Positions 16,879 to 25,282 of a stretch of DNA of 43,198 nucleotides are shown one piece after another. Every line of letters starts with the position of its first letter. Within the stretch, counting starts at the first letter, position 1. Both the position numbers and the translations under genes were made by a program. The notes under the pieces were generated by a model that was given only the letters and a program-made list of their open reading frames with translations, did no database searches and was not told the DNA's origin. The stretch comes from Nitrospirota bacterium. Lineage in GTDB: Bacteria; Nitrospirota_A; Leptospirillia; Leptospirillales; Leptospirillaceae. Location: the NCBI GenBank assembly GCA_027415455.1, contig DAIBSV010000003.1:1-43198 (forward strand). The letters run 5' to 3'.

Positions 16879-17861
16879 CAGGCTCCGGAGCCTCCGCCCC
16901 ATGGTTTTCGTTCCAGGAAGTTTTCGATGGTGCGGGTGATCCCCGCCCGAAGGGAGACCTCCGGACTCCATCCGAGAAGTTCGTGGGCCCGGGTGATGTC
17001 CGGACGCCGGCGTCGCGGATCGTCTTCCGGAAGAGGTCTGTGTTCCCGCTTGAGCGGATGGCCCACCACCTCTTCGAGAAGATCGGCGAGCAGGGCGATG
17101 GTGAACTCTCCGGGATTGCCCAGATTGAGCGGATCCGGAAGGCGGACCACACGCCCCGCGCGAAGGATCCCCTCCACAAGATCGGAGACGTAGCAGAAGG
17201 AGCGGGACTGGGATCCGTCCCCGTAGATGGTGAGAGGCTCCCCCGAAAGGGCCTGCCGGATAAAGTTGCTCACCACCCGCCCATCGAAGGGGTCCATCCG
17301 GGGTCCGTAGGTGTTGAAGATGCGGACGATGCGGAGGTCGATCCCATATTTTCTCCGGTAGTCGGTGGCGATGGTCTCGGCGGCACGCTTGCCCTCGTCG
17401 TAGCAGGAGCGGAGACCGACCGGGTTCACATGGCCCCAGTATGTCTCCTTCTGAGGATGTTCCAGGGGATCCCCATAGATTTCCGAGGTGGAGGCGATCA
17501 GGATCCGCGAGCGGTGTTTCCGGGCCTCCTCGAGCATCGCCACCGTTCCGAAAACCGCGGTCCGGAAGGTCGCCACGGGATCGGCCTGATAGCGGGGGGG
17601 CGAGGCGGGACAGGCCAGATGGAAGATCAGGTCGTAGGGAGGGAGAGCCGGAGGAGCGGCCACGTCCTCCTTCCAGAGGGTCCGGACTTTCGTTGGAAGA
17701 TTCTGGGCAAAACCGGTGGAAAAATTGTCGAGGACATCGACCGTTGCCCCATGGGACAAAAGGCTGTCGCACAGGTGGGAGCCGATGAAGCCGGCCCCCC
17801 CCGTCACCAGGACGATCCTTCCTGACAGGTCGAGCCATTCCTTGGGCGGTTGTGCGCTCAA
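16878..17861 (-). CDS. UDP-glucuronate decarboxylase (UDP-xylose synthase)
   Basis: A 327-residue short-chain dehydrogenase/reductase that oxidatively decarboxylates UDP-glucuronate to UDP-xylose with bound NAD. The Rossmann motif [10 protein letters not shown] is near residue 20; 'HLACPASPP', 'STSEIYGDP', 'YWGHVNPVG', 'SCYDEGKR' (the Y-x3-K catalytic pair) and 'IFNTYGPRM' are signatures of the UXS family rather than of GalE or RmlB. The start is a TTG overlapping the ilvD stop (TTGA). Its substrate would come from the UDP-glucose dehydrogenase at 21818-23155. The product probably feeds a xylose- or arabinose-containing surface polymer. Confidence 0.92.
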   Translation of the reverse strand: MSAQPPKEWLDLSGRIVLVTGGAGFIGSHLCDSLLSHGATVDVLDNFSTGFAQNLPTKVRTLWKEDVAAPPALPPYDLIFHLACPASPPRYQADPVATFRTAVFGTVAMLEEARKHRSRILIASTSEIYGDPLEHPQKETYWGHVNPVGLRSCYDEGKRAAETIATDYRRKYGIDLRIVRIFNTYGPRMDPFDGRVVSNFIRQALSGEPLTIYGDGSQSRSFCYVSDLVEGILRAGRVVRLPDPLNLGNPGEFTIALLADLLEEVVGHPLKREHRPLPEDDPRRRRPDITRAHELLGWSPEVSLRAGITRTIENFLERKPWGGGSGA

Positions 17862-19543
17862 CGGATGGCCTGCCCCGGGGTCCTGAGAACCGCCCCCCGA
17901 CTTCCGCTTTCCACGAGGGCCGCGTACCTGGCGAGATAGCCCCGGGTCACCTTGGGAGGAAGAGGCTTGAACCCCTTCCGGCGCCGGGCCATCTCCTCCT
18001 CGGAAACGAGAAGATCCAGAGTCCGGGCGTCGAGATCGATCCGGATCCGGTCCCCCGGAACCACGAGACCGATGGGGCCTCCGGCCGAGGCCTCGGGCGA
18101 GATGTGGCCGATGCAGGCCCCGCGCGTCCCTCCGGAGAAGCGCCCGTCGGTCACCAGGGCGACCTTGTCCCCCAGTCCCATCCCCATGAGGTTGGCGGTG
18201 GGAGCCAGCATCTCCTGCATGCCGGGCCCGCCGGAAGGGCCCTCATAGCGGATCACCACCACGTCCCCCGCCCGGACCTTCCCCCCCAGAATCCCGTCGC
18301 AGGCGGCCTCCTGGGACTCAAAAATGACGGCCGGTCCTTCGAAGCGCCGCATGGAGGGATCCACCGCCCCGACCTTCACGACGCTTCCTTCGGGAGCGAG
18401 CGATCCGTAAAGGATGGCGAGCCCTCCCTTGGCACTGTAGGCGCGGTCCACCGTACGGATGACGTCCCGGTCCAGGATTTCCGCCTCCCCGATCATCTGT
18501 CCCAGCGTCTTTCCCGAAACCGACTCGACCTCGAGATCGAGAAGGCCGGGAATCGTCGCGAGCTCCTTCATGATCGCCATGACTCCTCCGGCCCGTGCAA
18601 CGTCCTGGATGTGGTAGGAACCGGCCGGGGAGACCTTGCAGATATAAGGGACCCGGTCGGCGAGCTCGTTGATCCGCTTCATGGAAAAGGGGATCTCCGC
18701 CTCGTGGGCAACGGCCATGGCATGGAGGATCGTGTTGGAGGAGCCTCCCATGGCGATGTCCAGGACCAGGGCATTGGCAAGGGCCCTGGCATTGACGAAC
18801 TCCCGGATATTCCGGCCCTCCCGGGCAAGCTCGACCGCCCGTCGGGCAGCCTTTCTCACCAGATCCTCCCGGGCGGGGTCGGTGGCGAGGATCGTTCCGT
18901 TTCCGGGAAGGGCGATTCCCAGGACTTCGGCCAGACAGTTCATCGAATTGGCGGTAAACATCCCGGAGCAGGAACCGCAGGTCGGGCATCCCTCGTCCTC
19001 GATCTCCTTGAGGCGCTCTTCGGAGATCTTCCCGGCCTTGAGTGCCCCGACCCCTTCGAAGACCGAAATGAGGTCGACCACCTCGCCGCTCTTGAGCCGT
19101 CCCGCCTCCATGGGACCGCCGGAGACCATCACCGTGGGGATGTTGACCCGCAGGGAGCCCATCATCATCCCGGGAGTGATCTTGTCGCAGTTGGTCAGGC
19201 AGAGCATGCCGTCGAAGGGATGGGCCATGACCATGGTCTCGATGGCGTCAGCGATCAGCTCACGGCTGGCCAGCGAGTAGCGCATGCCTCCGTGGCCCAT
19301 GGCGATGCCGTCGTCCACCCCGATGGTGTTGAATTCGAAGGGGACGGCCCCGGCCGACCGGATCTCATCTCTGGCAATCTCGCCCAGGCGGTTCAGATGG
19401 ACATGGCCCGGAACGATCCCCACATAGGAGTTCGCAACGGCCACGAAGGGTTTGCCCATGTCCTCATCGGTCAGTCCGCAGGCCTTCAAAAGACTCCGGT
19501 TGGGAGCCCGGTCGACCCCCTTTTTCATGATGTCGCTGCGCAT
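17858..19543 (-). CDS. ilvD: Dihydroxy-acid dehydratase
   Basis: A 561-residue Fe-S enzyme of valine, leucine and isoleucine synthesis that dehydrates 2,3-dihydroxy acids to 2-keto acids. The start ATG 19543 has AAGGAG eight bases upstream and begins [17 protein letters not shown], the usual N-terminus; the 44 codons upstream are not needed. Cluster cysteines are seen in 'TNCDKI' and '[15 protein letters not shown]'; other hallmarks are '[14 protein letters not shown]', 'SDMR'-like start residues and 'GRFSGGTRG'. It leads a five-gene operon in which every junction overlaps by one to four bases. Upstream, TTGCAA-16-TATGAA on the minus strand is a weak promoter candidate. Confidence 0.97.
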   Translation of the reverse strand: MRSDIMKKGVDRAPNRSLLKACGLTDEDMGKPFVAVANSYVGIVPGHVHLNRLGEIARDEIRSAGAVPFEFNTIGVDDGIAMGHGGMRYSLASRELIADAIETMVMAHPFDGMLCLTNCDKITPGMMMGSLRVNIPTVMVSGGPMEAGRLKSGEVVDLISVFEGVGALKAGKISEERLKEIEDEGCPTCGSCSGMFTANSMNCLAEVLGIALPGNGTILATDPAREDLVRKAARRAVELAREGRNIREFVNARALANALVLDIAMGGSSNTILHAMAVAHEAEIPFSMKRINELADRVPYICKVSPAGSYHIQDVARAGGVMAIMKELATIPGLLDLEVESVSGKTLGQMIGEAEILDRDVIRTVDRAYSAKGGLAILYGSLAPEGSVVKVGAVDPSMRRFEGPAVIFESQEAACDGILGGKVRAGDVVVIRYEGPSGGPGMQEMLAPTANLMGMGLGDKVALVTDGRFSGGTRGACIGHISPEASAGGPIGLVVPGDRIRIDLDARTLDLLVSEEEMARRRKGFKPLPPKVTRGYLARYAALVESGSRGAVLRTPGQAIR

Positions 19544-19722
19544 CGTAAGACTCCTTCCGCGTTTCATATCCGATTTTCGTCGGTTTGCAAATAACGGGCA
19601 AGTTCCGATTGTCCCTTTTTTGGGGAAAAAGCTCAAGAGAGGGCGCGGTCCGCCCACGGTGATTTCAACGCCCATCGTGGGGGACTGGCTATTTCAGAAT
19701 TGATCTGGGATAACCCAAGTGC

Positions 19723-20427
19723 ATGGACGACGCCTCCGCCTCTTCGATCCTTTCCCCGGGCGATCTCGCGAATCCTGAGTTTCGCCCGATCTACCCCACC
19801 GAAAGGAAACAATGGGATTCTCTCATCCGGGAGCATCATCACCGCTCCTTGGGGTGGATCGCCGGGGAATCCCTCCGTCACGTCGTCTTGAAATACGGAG
19901 AATGGGGCGCCGCATCTTACCGCAACACGTTCCGGAACCGCTTTATCGGCTGCTCACAAGAGCAGGCTCTTTCCCGTCTGATCTCCCTCGCCAACAATGT
20001 CCGCTATCTGATTCTTCCCGCGGGACGCATCAAGCATCTGGCCTCCCGGGTTCCGGGTCTCTCGGTCAAATGCCTCTCCCCAGACTGGCAGCGGATCCAT
20101 GCTCACCCGCTCCACGCCGTCCAAACCTTCCTCGATCCCGCACGCTTCGCCGGAACGTGTTATAAGGCGGCCGGCTGGATCTGCCCGGGGGAGACCCGGG
20201 GCTTCGGACGGAGCGGCCGTCTCTACTATTAGCATGGCCGGAAGAAGCTGATCTTTCTGCGGGTCCTCCCGAAAAACGCCCGCACGCATTTCTGCGGGCA
20301 GGACAACAATCCAAAGCCGACAGGAGAACCCCGCATGTCCGTGACAATCGATGCCCTCCCCCCCCGAGGGAATCCGGGACCTTTGGCATCGTCTGGCCAC
20401 TCTTCCGGATCCCCGCATGAAGCGGGG
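19723..20427 (+). pseudogene. Decayed DruA (DUF4338)-transposase fusion remnant
   Basis: The first 169 codons match DUF4338, the DruA family found in Druantia defence loci and in transposase fusions: 'HHHRSLGWIAGESLRHVV', 'NRFIGCSQEQ', 'NNVRYLILPAGRIKHLASRV' and 'FLDPARFAGTCYKAAGWI'. An in-frame TAG at 20230-20232 interrupts it, yet the same frame continues with family-like sequence (HGRKKLIFLRVLPKNARTHF). After an eight-C run (20358-20365) the frame shifts by one, and 'RDLWHRLATLPDPRMKRG' resembles the start of the DDE_Tnp_1-associated domain of ISAs1-type transposases, after which homology ends. So the gene has a nonsense codon, a frameshift and a truncation. No terminal repeats were found. 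The next 280 bp, to the sfsA end, hold nothing I recognise. Confidence 0.72.
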
Positions 20428-20708
20428 ACCCGCCGCAACGGGCCCCGGCCACACTACGTCAAGGCCCTCAGGACGTTTTCAAACCTGCCTCCGCCAAATC
20501 CGTCAGAGGGGAGGACAAAGCAAAACCTCTTTCGAGGGAGCTGAGGGACATGTCCCTGGCGGGAAGCCTGGATCGTTTCGACATCGCGCCTTCCGCGTCC
20601 CTGGGCCTTGCCGGCGGGAATCTGGTCGACGACCTAGCGGCACGTTCCCGGAATGCCCGGACTTTCAGTCCCGCCGGTCCCCGAAAGAGGCCCTTCCGGC
20701 AGGGGAGC

Positions 20709-21431
20709 TCACAAAGAGACCTCCATCTCCCCCCGATAGTGGATTCCGAAGGCATCGGGCTCGAAACGGGCAGCCCGGAGTTCGAGACCCCGTTCGACCG
20801 CCTTCCGGAGAGCCGTTCCGTAAGCGGGATGGACCTCGTCCGCAGGAGAGACCACATGGCAGTCCGCCCGCTGGACGACAAAGAGGAGAAGGGCCCGGTC
20901 CCCTTCCCTGATCCGGTCGACAAGATCGGAGAGATGGCGGATGGCTCTTTCCGAGACCGCATCGGGAAAAAGGGCTCGGTCTCCCTCCCGATAGGTGACA
21001 CTCTTGACCTCCACATAGACCGGCCGGCCTTTTTCATCCCGGTAGAGGTGGTCGACGCGGCTTCTTTGACCGTAGGGAACCTCGGAGCCGGCGTGAATCC
21101 ACCCGGAGGCGAAATCCGGAACCTCTCCGGAGAGCAGATCCCGGGCCAGACCATTGGCCCGGTTGGGGTTGATCCCCACGCGGATTCCGGGAAGAGGCTC
21201 CGACTGCTCCGTCCGGAAGCGGAGCCCTCCGGGTTTTTTGGGATTGACGGGAAGAGCGGACAAAAAGAGCGGCGTCCCCGGCCGGTCGAGACAGCTCGTG
21301 AGCCGGCCCGGGTTGGGGCAGTGGGCCCAGATTTCGGCGGAACCATCCGGTGCTACACTATCGGCAAGAACGGAGAATCGCTTCTCCCTTCGCCGGAAGA
21401 CAGCCTGAAGGAGAGCGGATTCATAGTGCAT
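20709..21431 (-). CDS. sfsA: SfsA-family nuclease
   Basis: A 240-residue protein of the SfsA family, first described as a sugar-fermentation stimulator and now viewed as a nuclease with a PD-(D/E)XK-like fold. Seen: 'HCPNPGRLTSCL', 'GINPNRANGLARDLL', 'SRVDHLY' with the conserved Asp, 'VYVEVKSVTY' (E-x-K) and 'RGL...AARFEPDAFGIHY'. The length is normal. The ATG at 21431 lacks a clear ribosome-binding site and lies only 33 bp from the divergent DUF488 gene, so expression may depend on shared promoter DNA. Confidence 0.93.
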   Translation of the reverse strand: MHYESALLQAVFRRREKRFSVLADSVAPDGSAEIWAHCPNPGRLTSCLDRPGTPLFLSALPVNPKKPGGLRFRTEQSEPLPGIRVGINPNRANGLARDLLSGEVPDFASGWIHAGSEVPYGQRSRVDHLYRDEKGRPVYVEVKSVTYREGDRALFPDAVSERAIRHLSDLVDRIREGDRALLLFVVQRADCHVVSPADEVHPAYGTALRKAVERGLELRAARFEPDAFGIHYRGEMEVSL

Positions 21432-21464
21432 GGTTGGAGGGAATCCCTTTCAAAGGAGACATTG

Positions 21465-21857
21465 ATGAGGATCAGGATCGCACGGATTTACGGCTCCCCG
21501 ACGGTCGAAACGGGAGAAATCCCCCTGCTGGTGGATCGGCTCTGGCCCCGGGGGTTCCGGAAAGACGCGATATCCGGACTCCGGTGGATGAAGGATTGGG
21601 CCCCTTCCGCCTCCCTGCGGACATGGTTCCATTCCCATCCCGAAGAATTCGGGTCCTTTCGGGAACGCTATCTTGCCGAACTTGAAGAAGCCCGTTCCCG
21701 GATCGAAGGCGACCTTCGATCCCTTTGGCAGAAGGAGGGCTCTGGGTCGTCCCGCCGGCTCCTCCTCCTTTACGGGGCGAAGGATCCGGAACGCAACAAC
21801 GCCGCGGTCCTCCGGGACTATCTGGCCTCCATCGAACGGCCCCGCCCGATCCCGTAG
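21465..21857 (+). CDS. DUF488 family protein, YeaO type
   Basis: A 130-residue protein with AAAGGAG four bases before ATG 21465. Family features: an 'IYGSP' start, 'LLVDRLWPRGFRKD', 'WMKDWAPSASLRTWFHSHPEEF' and 'RLLLLYGAKDPERNNAAVLRDYL'. DUF488 proteins are small cytoplasmic alpha/beta proteins of unknown biochemical function. The 3' end overlaps the convergent UDP-glucose dehydrogenase gene by 40 bp, which is unusual and implies the two transcripts can pair. Confidence 0.9.
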   Translation: MRIRIARIYGSPTVETGEIPLLVDRLWPRGFRKDAISGLRWMKDWAPSASLRTWFHSHPEEFGSFRERYLAELEEARSRIEGDLRSLWQKEGSGSSRRLLLLYGAKDPERNNAAVLRDYLASIERPRPIP

Positions 21858-23155
21858 CATTCGAAGCCGCGGGAGGCGAGCTCGCGCGGGTCGTACTGGT
21901 TGCGGCCGTCGATCACCAACGGCCGGCGCATGAGGGTCTTGACCCGATCCCATTCCGGCGTCCGGAAGATGCGCCATTCCGTCAGAAGGCAGAGGACGTC
22001 GGCCCCCGAAGCGACATCGTAGGGATCCTTGCCGAAGCGGACCCGGTCCCCGTAGCGGGCCTTGAGGTTCCCCATGGCCTCCGGATCGTAGAGAGCGATG
22101 CGGGCTTTCCGAACGATCATTTGATCAAGGAACACAAGGGAGGATGCTTCCCGGATGTCGTCGGTTTCGGCCTTGAAGGCCCCGCCCCAGATCGCGACCC
22201 GAAGATCCTCCCGATCCGGGAAGAGGGCGTCGACAAGACGTCCGGGGATGCGCTTCTGCTCCTCGTTGATCGCCTCGACCTCGGAAAGAATCCCCATGGT
22301 GACACCGAGCGTGTTCCCGGTATGGATGAGCGCCTTCACGTCCTTCGGAAAGCAGGAACCTCCGTAGCCGACACCAGCATAAAGAAAGGGCATGCCGATC
22401 CGGGGATCCGACCCCATGCCGAGCCTGACATTCATGATGTCCGCCCCGGTCCTGTCGCAGATTTCGGCCATCTTGTTGATGAAGGAGATCTTGGTCGCCA
22501 GGAAGGCGTTGGAGGCGTACTTCGTGAGCTCGGCAGAGGGGATGTCCATGAGGTAGACTGGATGGCCGTTTCTCGTGAAGGGGGCGTATAGCTCCTTCAT
22601 GAGCTCCCCCACCCGCGGATTGTCGACCCCGATCACGACCCGGTCGGGCCGGAGCACGTCATCAAGGGCCGACCCTTCCTTCAGGAACTCGGGATTCGAG
22701 ACCACGTCGAACAGGGTCTGGGACTCCTTCCCTGACTGCCCCAGAACCTTCCGGATCGTTTCGGCGACCTTCTTCGATGTACCGACCGGAACGGTCGATT
22801 TCACGACGATGATCCGGTAGTCCCTGATGCTCTTCGCGATATCGCCCGCCACCTCGAGCACGGCCCCCAGATCGGCCGACCCGTCGTCGGCATTGGGGGT
22901 TCCGACGGCGATAAAGCAGAACAGGCTCGAGGAGACCCCCGCGCCCAGATCGGTGGTGAAGGAGAGCCGGCCCCCCTCCATGTTCCTCCGGAGGAGCTCC
23001 TCGAGCCCGGGCTCGTAGATCGGAGAACGGCCCTGGGAGAGAAGGGCGATCTTCCCCTCGTCCCGGTCCACCCCGACAACGGTGTGGCCCATTTCGGCAA
23101 AGCCGACCGCCGTCACAAGACCCACGTACCCCGACCCCACCACGCAGAGCTTCAC
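21818..23155 (-). CDS. ugd: UDP-glucose 6-dehydrogenase
   Basis: A 445-residue enzyme that makes UDP-glucuronate from UDP-glucose with two NAD. The GTG start at 23155 has GGAGGGA just upstream. The N-terminal Rossmann motif is GSGYVGLVTAVGFAEMGH; 'IVVKSTVPVGTS' and 'SNPEFLKEGSALDD' follow; the catalytic cysteine is C268 in YGGSCFPKD. The C-terminal UDP-binding motif reads GAFKAETDDIREA rather than the common GLAFKPxTDD. Its product is the substrate of the UDP-xylose synthase at 16878-17861. Confidence 0.96.
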   Translation of the reverse strand: MKLCVVGSGYVGLVTAVGFAEMGHTVVGVDRDEGKIALLSQGRSPIYEPGLEELLRRNMEGGRLSFTTDLGAGVSSSLFCFIAVGTPNADDGSADLGAVLEVAGDIAKSIRDYRIIVVKSTVPVGTSKKVAETIRKVLGQSGKESQTLFDVVSNPEFLKEGSALDDVLRPDRVVIGVDNPRVGELMKELYAPFTRNGHPVYLMDIPSAELTKYASNAFLATKISFINKMAEICDRTGADIMNVRLGMGSDPRIGMPFLYAGVGYGGSCFPKDVKALIHTGNTLGVTMGILSEVEAINEEQKRIPGRLVDALFPDREDLRVAIWGGAFKAETDDIREASSLVFLDQMIVRKARIALYDPEAMGNLKARYGDRVRFGKDPYDVASGADVLCLLTEWRIFRTPEWDRVKTLMRRPLVIDGRNQYDPRELASRGFECYGIGRGRSMEAR

Positions 23156-23176
23156 GATCCCTCCCTCCGGAAACGA

Positions 23177-23205
23177 TTGATGAAATGGTCCCGTCGATGT
23201 GATAC
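23177..23205 (+). promoter_or_regulatory. Possible promoter for thiO
   Basis: TTGATG (23177-23182), a 17-bp spacer and TGATAC (23200-23205) lie in the 101-bp gap between the divergent ugd and thiO genes. Each hexamer matches the sigma70 consensus at four of six positions and the spacing is ideal. Confidence 0.38.
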
Positions 23206-23256
23206 TACACCAAAGGGGAAAAATCCCACAACACAGCGGAAGGGAAAAGGTCGGAC

Positions 23257-24396
23257 ATGGGAGGAAAGACGGGAAGCCGGGACGAGGTGATCATTGTGGG
23301 GGGAGGCATCGTCGGCTGTTCGATCGCCTGGCATCTCTCCTGCCGGGGGCGCAAATCGCGCATCCTCGAGCGGCAGGAGCCCGGAGGGCTGGCCACTCAC
23401 GCCGCCGCGGGGATCCTGGGCCCCATGAACGAAACCGACCGCCCGGGCCCCTTTCTCGAGCTCATGCGCCGGAGCCTCTCCCTGTATCCCGACTTCGTCG
23501 CCCGGCTGGAGGAGGAGACGGGGCTCTCCCCCGACTTCGCCCAAAGCGGCATTCTGGCCGTCGCTCCCCGTCCCGGGGACCGCGCGGCCCTTCGGGCGCG
23601 CTTCGACTGGCAGTCGGCCCTCGATCCCTCCCTCGTCTTCTGCGACGCCTCCGAAGCAAGGATCCTCGAGCCCGCCCTGACCGGCTCCCTCGACAGCGCG
23701 ATCTACTACCCCGACGAGGGGCATGTCTTTGCCCCCCGGCTCATCAAGGCCCTTCTGGGCTCTCTGGCCCGACGCCGGATCCCCCTCGAGCAGGGCGTCA
23801 CCGTCACCCGGATCGTTCCTTCCGGCCACGGGACCCTCCTCGTCCACGACCGCGAAGGGGGATGCCGGGAGGCCGAGAAGGTGGTCCTCGCCGCCGGCGC
23901 CCTCCTCTCCGACATCGAAATCCCGGGAACGAGGATTCCGGTCTCTCCGGTCAGTGGGCAGATCCTCGCCGTCCGCTCCCCCGGGTCTTTCTACCGTCGC
24001 GTCGTCTTCTATCCTCCCCACGGCTATTTCGTCCCGAAGCTCGACGGGACGGTGGTGATCGGCGCGACCGAGGAATCGATCGGAACGCGCTCCCGGGTGA
24101 CTCCGGCCGGCCTCCTCGAGTTCCTCTCCCCCCTCTCCTCTCTCGCTCCGGAGCTTCTCGATCTCCCGCTCCACCACGTCTGGTCCGGCCTTCGCCCAAA
24201 ATCCCCCGACGCCCTTCCGGTTCTGGGGCCCCATCCCGAATGTCCGGAACTCCTTGTCGCCGGGGGCCACTACAGAAACGGGATTCTCCTCGCCCCGGTG
24301 ACGGGCGAGATCATGGCGGACTGGATCGAAGGCGGGACCCCCGCCCATTCCCTTCCCTTCCTTCCCGACCGGTTCCTGAAGGCCGGAAAGGAATAG
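23257..24396 (+). CDS. thiO: Glycine oxidase ThiO-type FAD oxidoreductase
   Basis: A 379-residue DAO-family flavoenzyme. The N-terminal FAD motif is 'VIIVGGGIVGCSIAWHL' and is followed by 'AAAGILGPMNET', typical of ThiO. The C-terminus has 'HVWSGLRPKSPDALPVLGP' and 'LLVAGGHYRNGILLAPVTG', the conserved substrate/FAD region of glycine oxidase. In thiamine synthesis ThiO converts glycine to iminoglycine for the thiazole ring. No other thi genes are in the window, so the thiamine role rests on family alone; a related amino acid oxidase is possible. The uracil-DNA glycosylase gene follows 14 bp downstream. Confidence 0.85.
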   Translation: MGGKTGSRDEVIIVGGGIVGCSIAWHLSCRGRKSRILERQEPGGLATHAAAGILGPMNETDRPGPFLELMRRSLSLYPDFVARLEEETGLSPDFAQSGILAVAPRPGDRAALRARFDWQSALDPSLVFCDASEARILEPALTGSLDSAIYYPDEGHVFAPRLIKALLGSLARRRIPLEQGVTVTRIVPSGHGTLLVHDREGGCREAEKVVLAAGALLSDIEIPGTRIPVSPVSGQILAVRSPGSFYRRVVFYPPHGYFVPKLDGTVVIGATEESIGTRSRVTPAGLLEFLSPLSSLAPELLDLPLHHVWSGLRPKSPDALPVLGPHPECPELLVAGGHYRNGILLAPVTGEIMADWIEGGTPAHSLPFLPDRFLKAGKE

Positions 24397-24410
24397 GCGC
24401 CACCCCGTCC

Positions 24411-25118
24411 ATGGGATCCCGGGATCTTGAAGCCCTTTCCTCCGAGATCTCCGAATGCCGGCGCTGTCCCCGCCTGGTCGCCTGGCGGGAAAAAGTCGCC
24501 CGGGAAAAGGTGGCCCGTTATGCCGGGGACACCTACTGGGGACGTCCGGTTCCTGGCTTTGGGGATTCCGAGGCCCGCCTCTGGGTCGTGGGGCTCGCGC
24601 CAGCCGCCCACGGCGGAAACCGCACGGGCCGGGTCTTCACCGGAGACCGCTCGGGAGACTTCCTCTACCGGGCCCTCTATGAAGCGGGCTTCTGCAACCA
24701 GCCCGCCTCAACGGCAAAAGATGACGGCCTGACCCTCTTCGATCTTTACGTCTCGGCGGTCGTCCGCTGCGCTCCCCCGGACAACAAACCCCTCCCCGAA
24801 GAATATGCGGCCTGCCGCCCCTTCCTCGAGCGGGAGTTTCGCGCGCTTTCCCGCCTCTCCCTCGTTCTGGCGCTCGGAGCGGTGGCCTATCGGGAGCTTC
24901 AAAAGATGTTCGCCTCAGTGGTTTCGGGTCCCCGCCACTCCTTTCCCCCCTTCTCCCACGGGACCTTCGTCCCGGCCTCCCGGGCTCTTCCGGCGGTGCT
25001 GGCCTGCTACCATCCCAGCGCCCGGAACACCCAGACGGGACTCCTCACCCCGGCCATGATGCGGGAGATCCTCGGAAAAGCCCGGACGATTCTCAATGAG
25101 CCGCACCCTCTTCCCTGA
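24411..25118 (+). CDS. Family 5 uracil-DNA glycosylase (UdgB type)
   Basis: A 235-residue DNA repair enzyme that removes uracil and related damaged bases. The 4Fe-4S ligands C16-x2-C19, C120 and C135 are visible. Active-site motif 1 is GLAPAAHGGNRTGR (about 61-74), which lacks the family 4 catalytic acid as is usual for UdgB; the second motif is 'HPSARNTQTG'. The motif 'YWGRPVPGFGD' is typical of family 5. The start ATG 24411 has no close ribosome-binding site; GGAAAGGA lies about 20 bases upstream at the thiO stop, implying coupling. Confidence 0.92.
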   Translation: MGSRDLEALSSEISECRRCPRLVAWREKVAREKVARYAGDTYWGRPVPGFGDSEARLWVVGLAPAAHGGNRTGRVFTGDRSGDFLYRALYEAGFCNQPASTAKDDGLTLFDLYVSAVVRCAPPDNKPLPEEYAACRPFLEREFRALSRLSLVLALGAVAYRELQKMFASVVSGPRHSFPPFSHGTFVPASRALPAVLACYHPSARNTQTGLLTPAMMREILGKARTILNEPHPLP

Positions 25119-25125
25119 AAATATC

Positions 25126-25155
25126 CTGAAAACATCGAGATGCATAAACTATATT
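25126..25155 (+). promoter_or_regulatory. Possible promoter for the GGDEF-EAL gene
   Basis: CTGAAA (25126-25131, four of six), an 18-bp spacer and TATATT (25150-25155, five of six) occur in an AT-rich patch unusual for this window. Transcription would start near 25162 and give a leader of about 120 nt carrying the 25199-25252 structure. Confidence 0.42.
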
Positions 25156-25198
25156 GATGGACATTCCTTTACTTTCCTGGTTTTTTCGATAAACTGAC

Positions 25199-25252
25199 TT
25201 CCGTTCTCCCGATGAAGGGAGCGTTCCCTGGGGGAGGGACGGTCAAACGGAA
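25199..25252 (+). promoter_or_regulatory. Multi-stem leader RNA before the GGDEF-EAL gene
   Basis: An outer 7-bp stem, TTCCGTT (25199-25205) with AACGGAA (25246-25252), encloses two perfect hairpins: CTCCC-gatgaa-GGGAG (25206-25221) and TCCCT-ggggg-AGGGA (25225-25239). This would fold as a three-way junction in the 5' leader, about 30 nt before the start codon. It does not match the c-di-GMP-I riboswitch core that I know. A regulatory role is inferred. Confidence 0.42.
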
Positions 25253-25282
25253 TTCGCACTCAAAGGGAAGGCGGCCGCCCCC

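Noticed and set aside
14885..17179. A 764-codon frame covering the nuclease and upstream region
   Set aside because: Only the last 317 codons show a protein family; the rest is a shadow of the flippase-like and UDP-xylose synthase genes, each with its own overlapping start.
19544..19722. A branched-chain amino acid attenuator before ilvD
   Set aside because: No leader peptide rich in Leu, Val or Ile codons and no convincing terminator/antiterminator pair was seen.
20468..21346. A 292-codon minus-strand frame overlapping sfsA
   Set aside because: It is a shifted frame of sfsA; its peptide has no recognisable family and sfsA is well supported.
25163..25282. c-di-GMP riboswitch before the GGDEF-EAL gene
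   Set aside because: The conserved core of the known c-di-GMP-I class is not visible; only an unclassified multi-stem structure is present.
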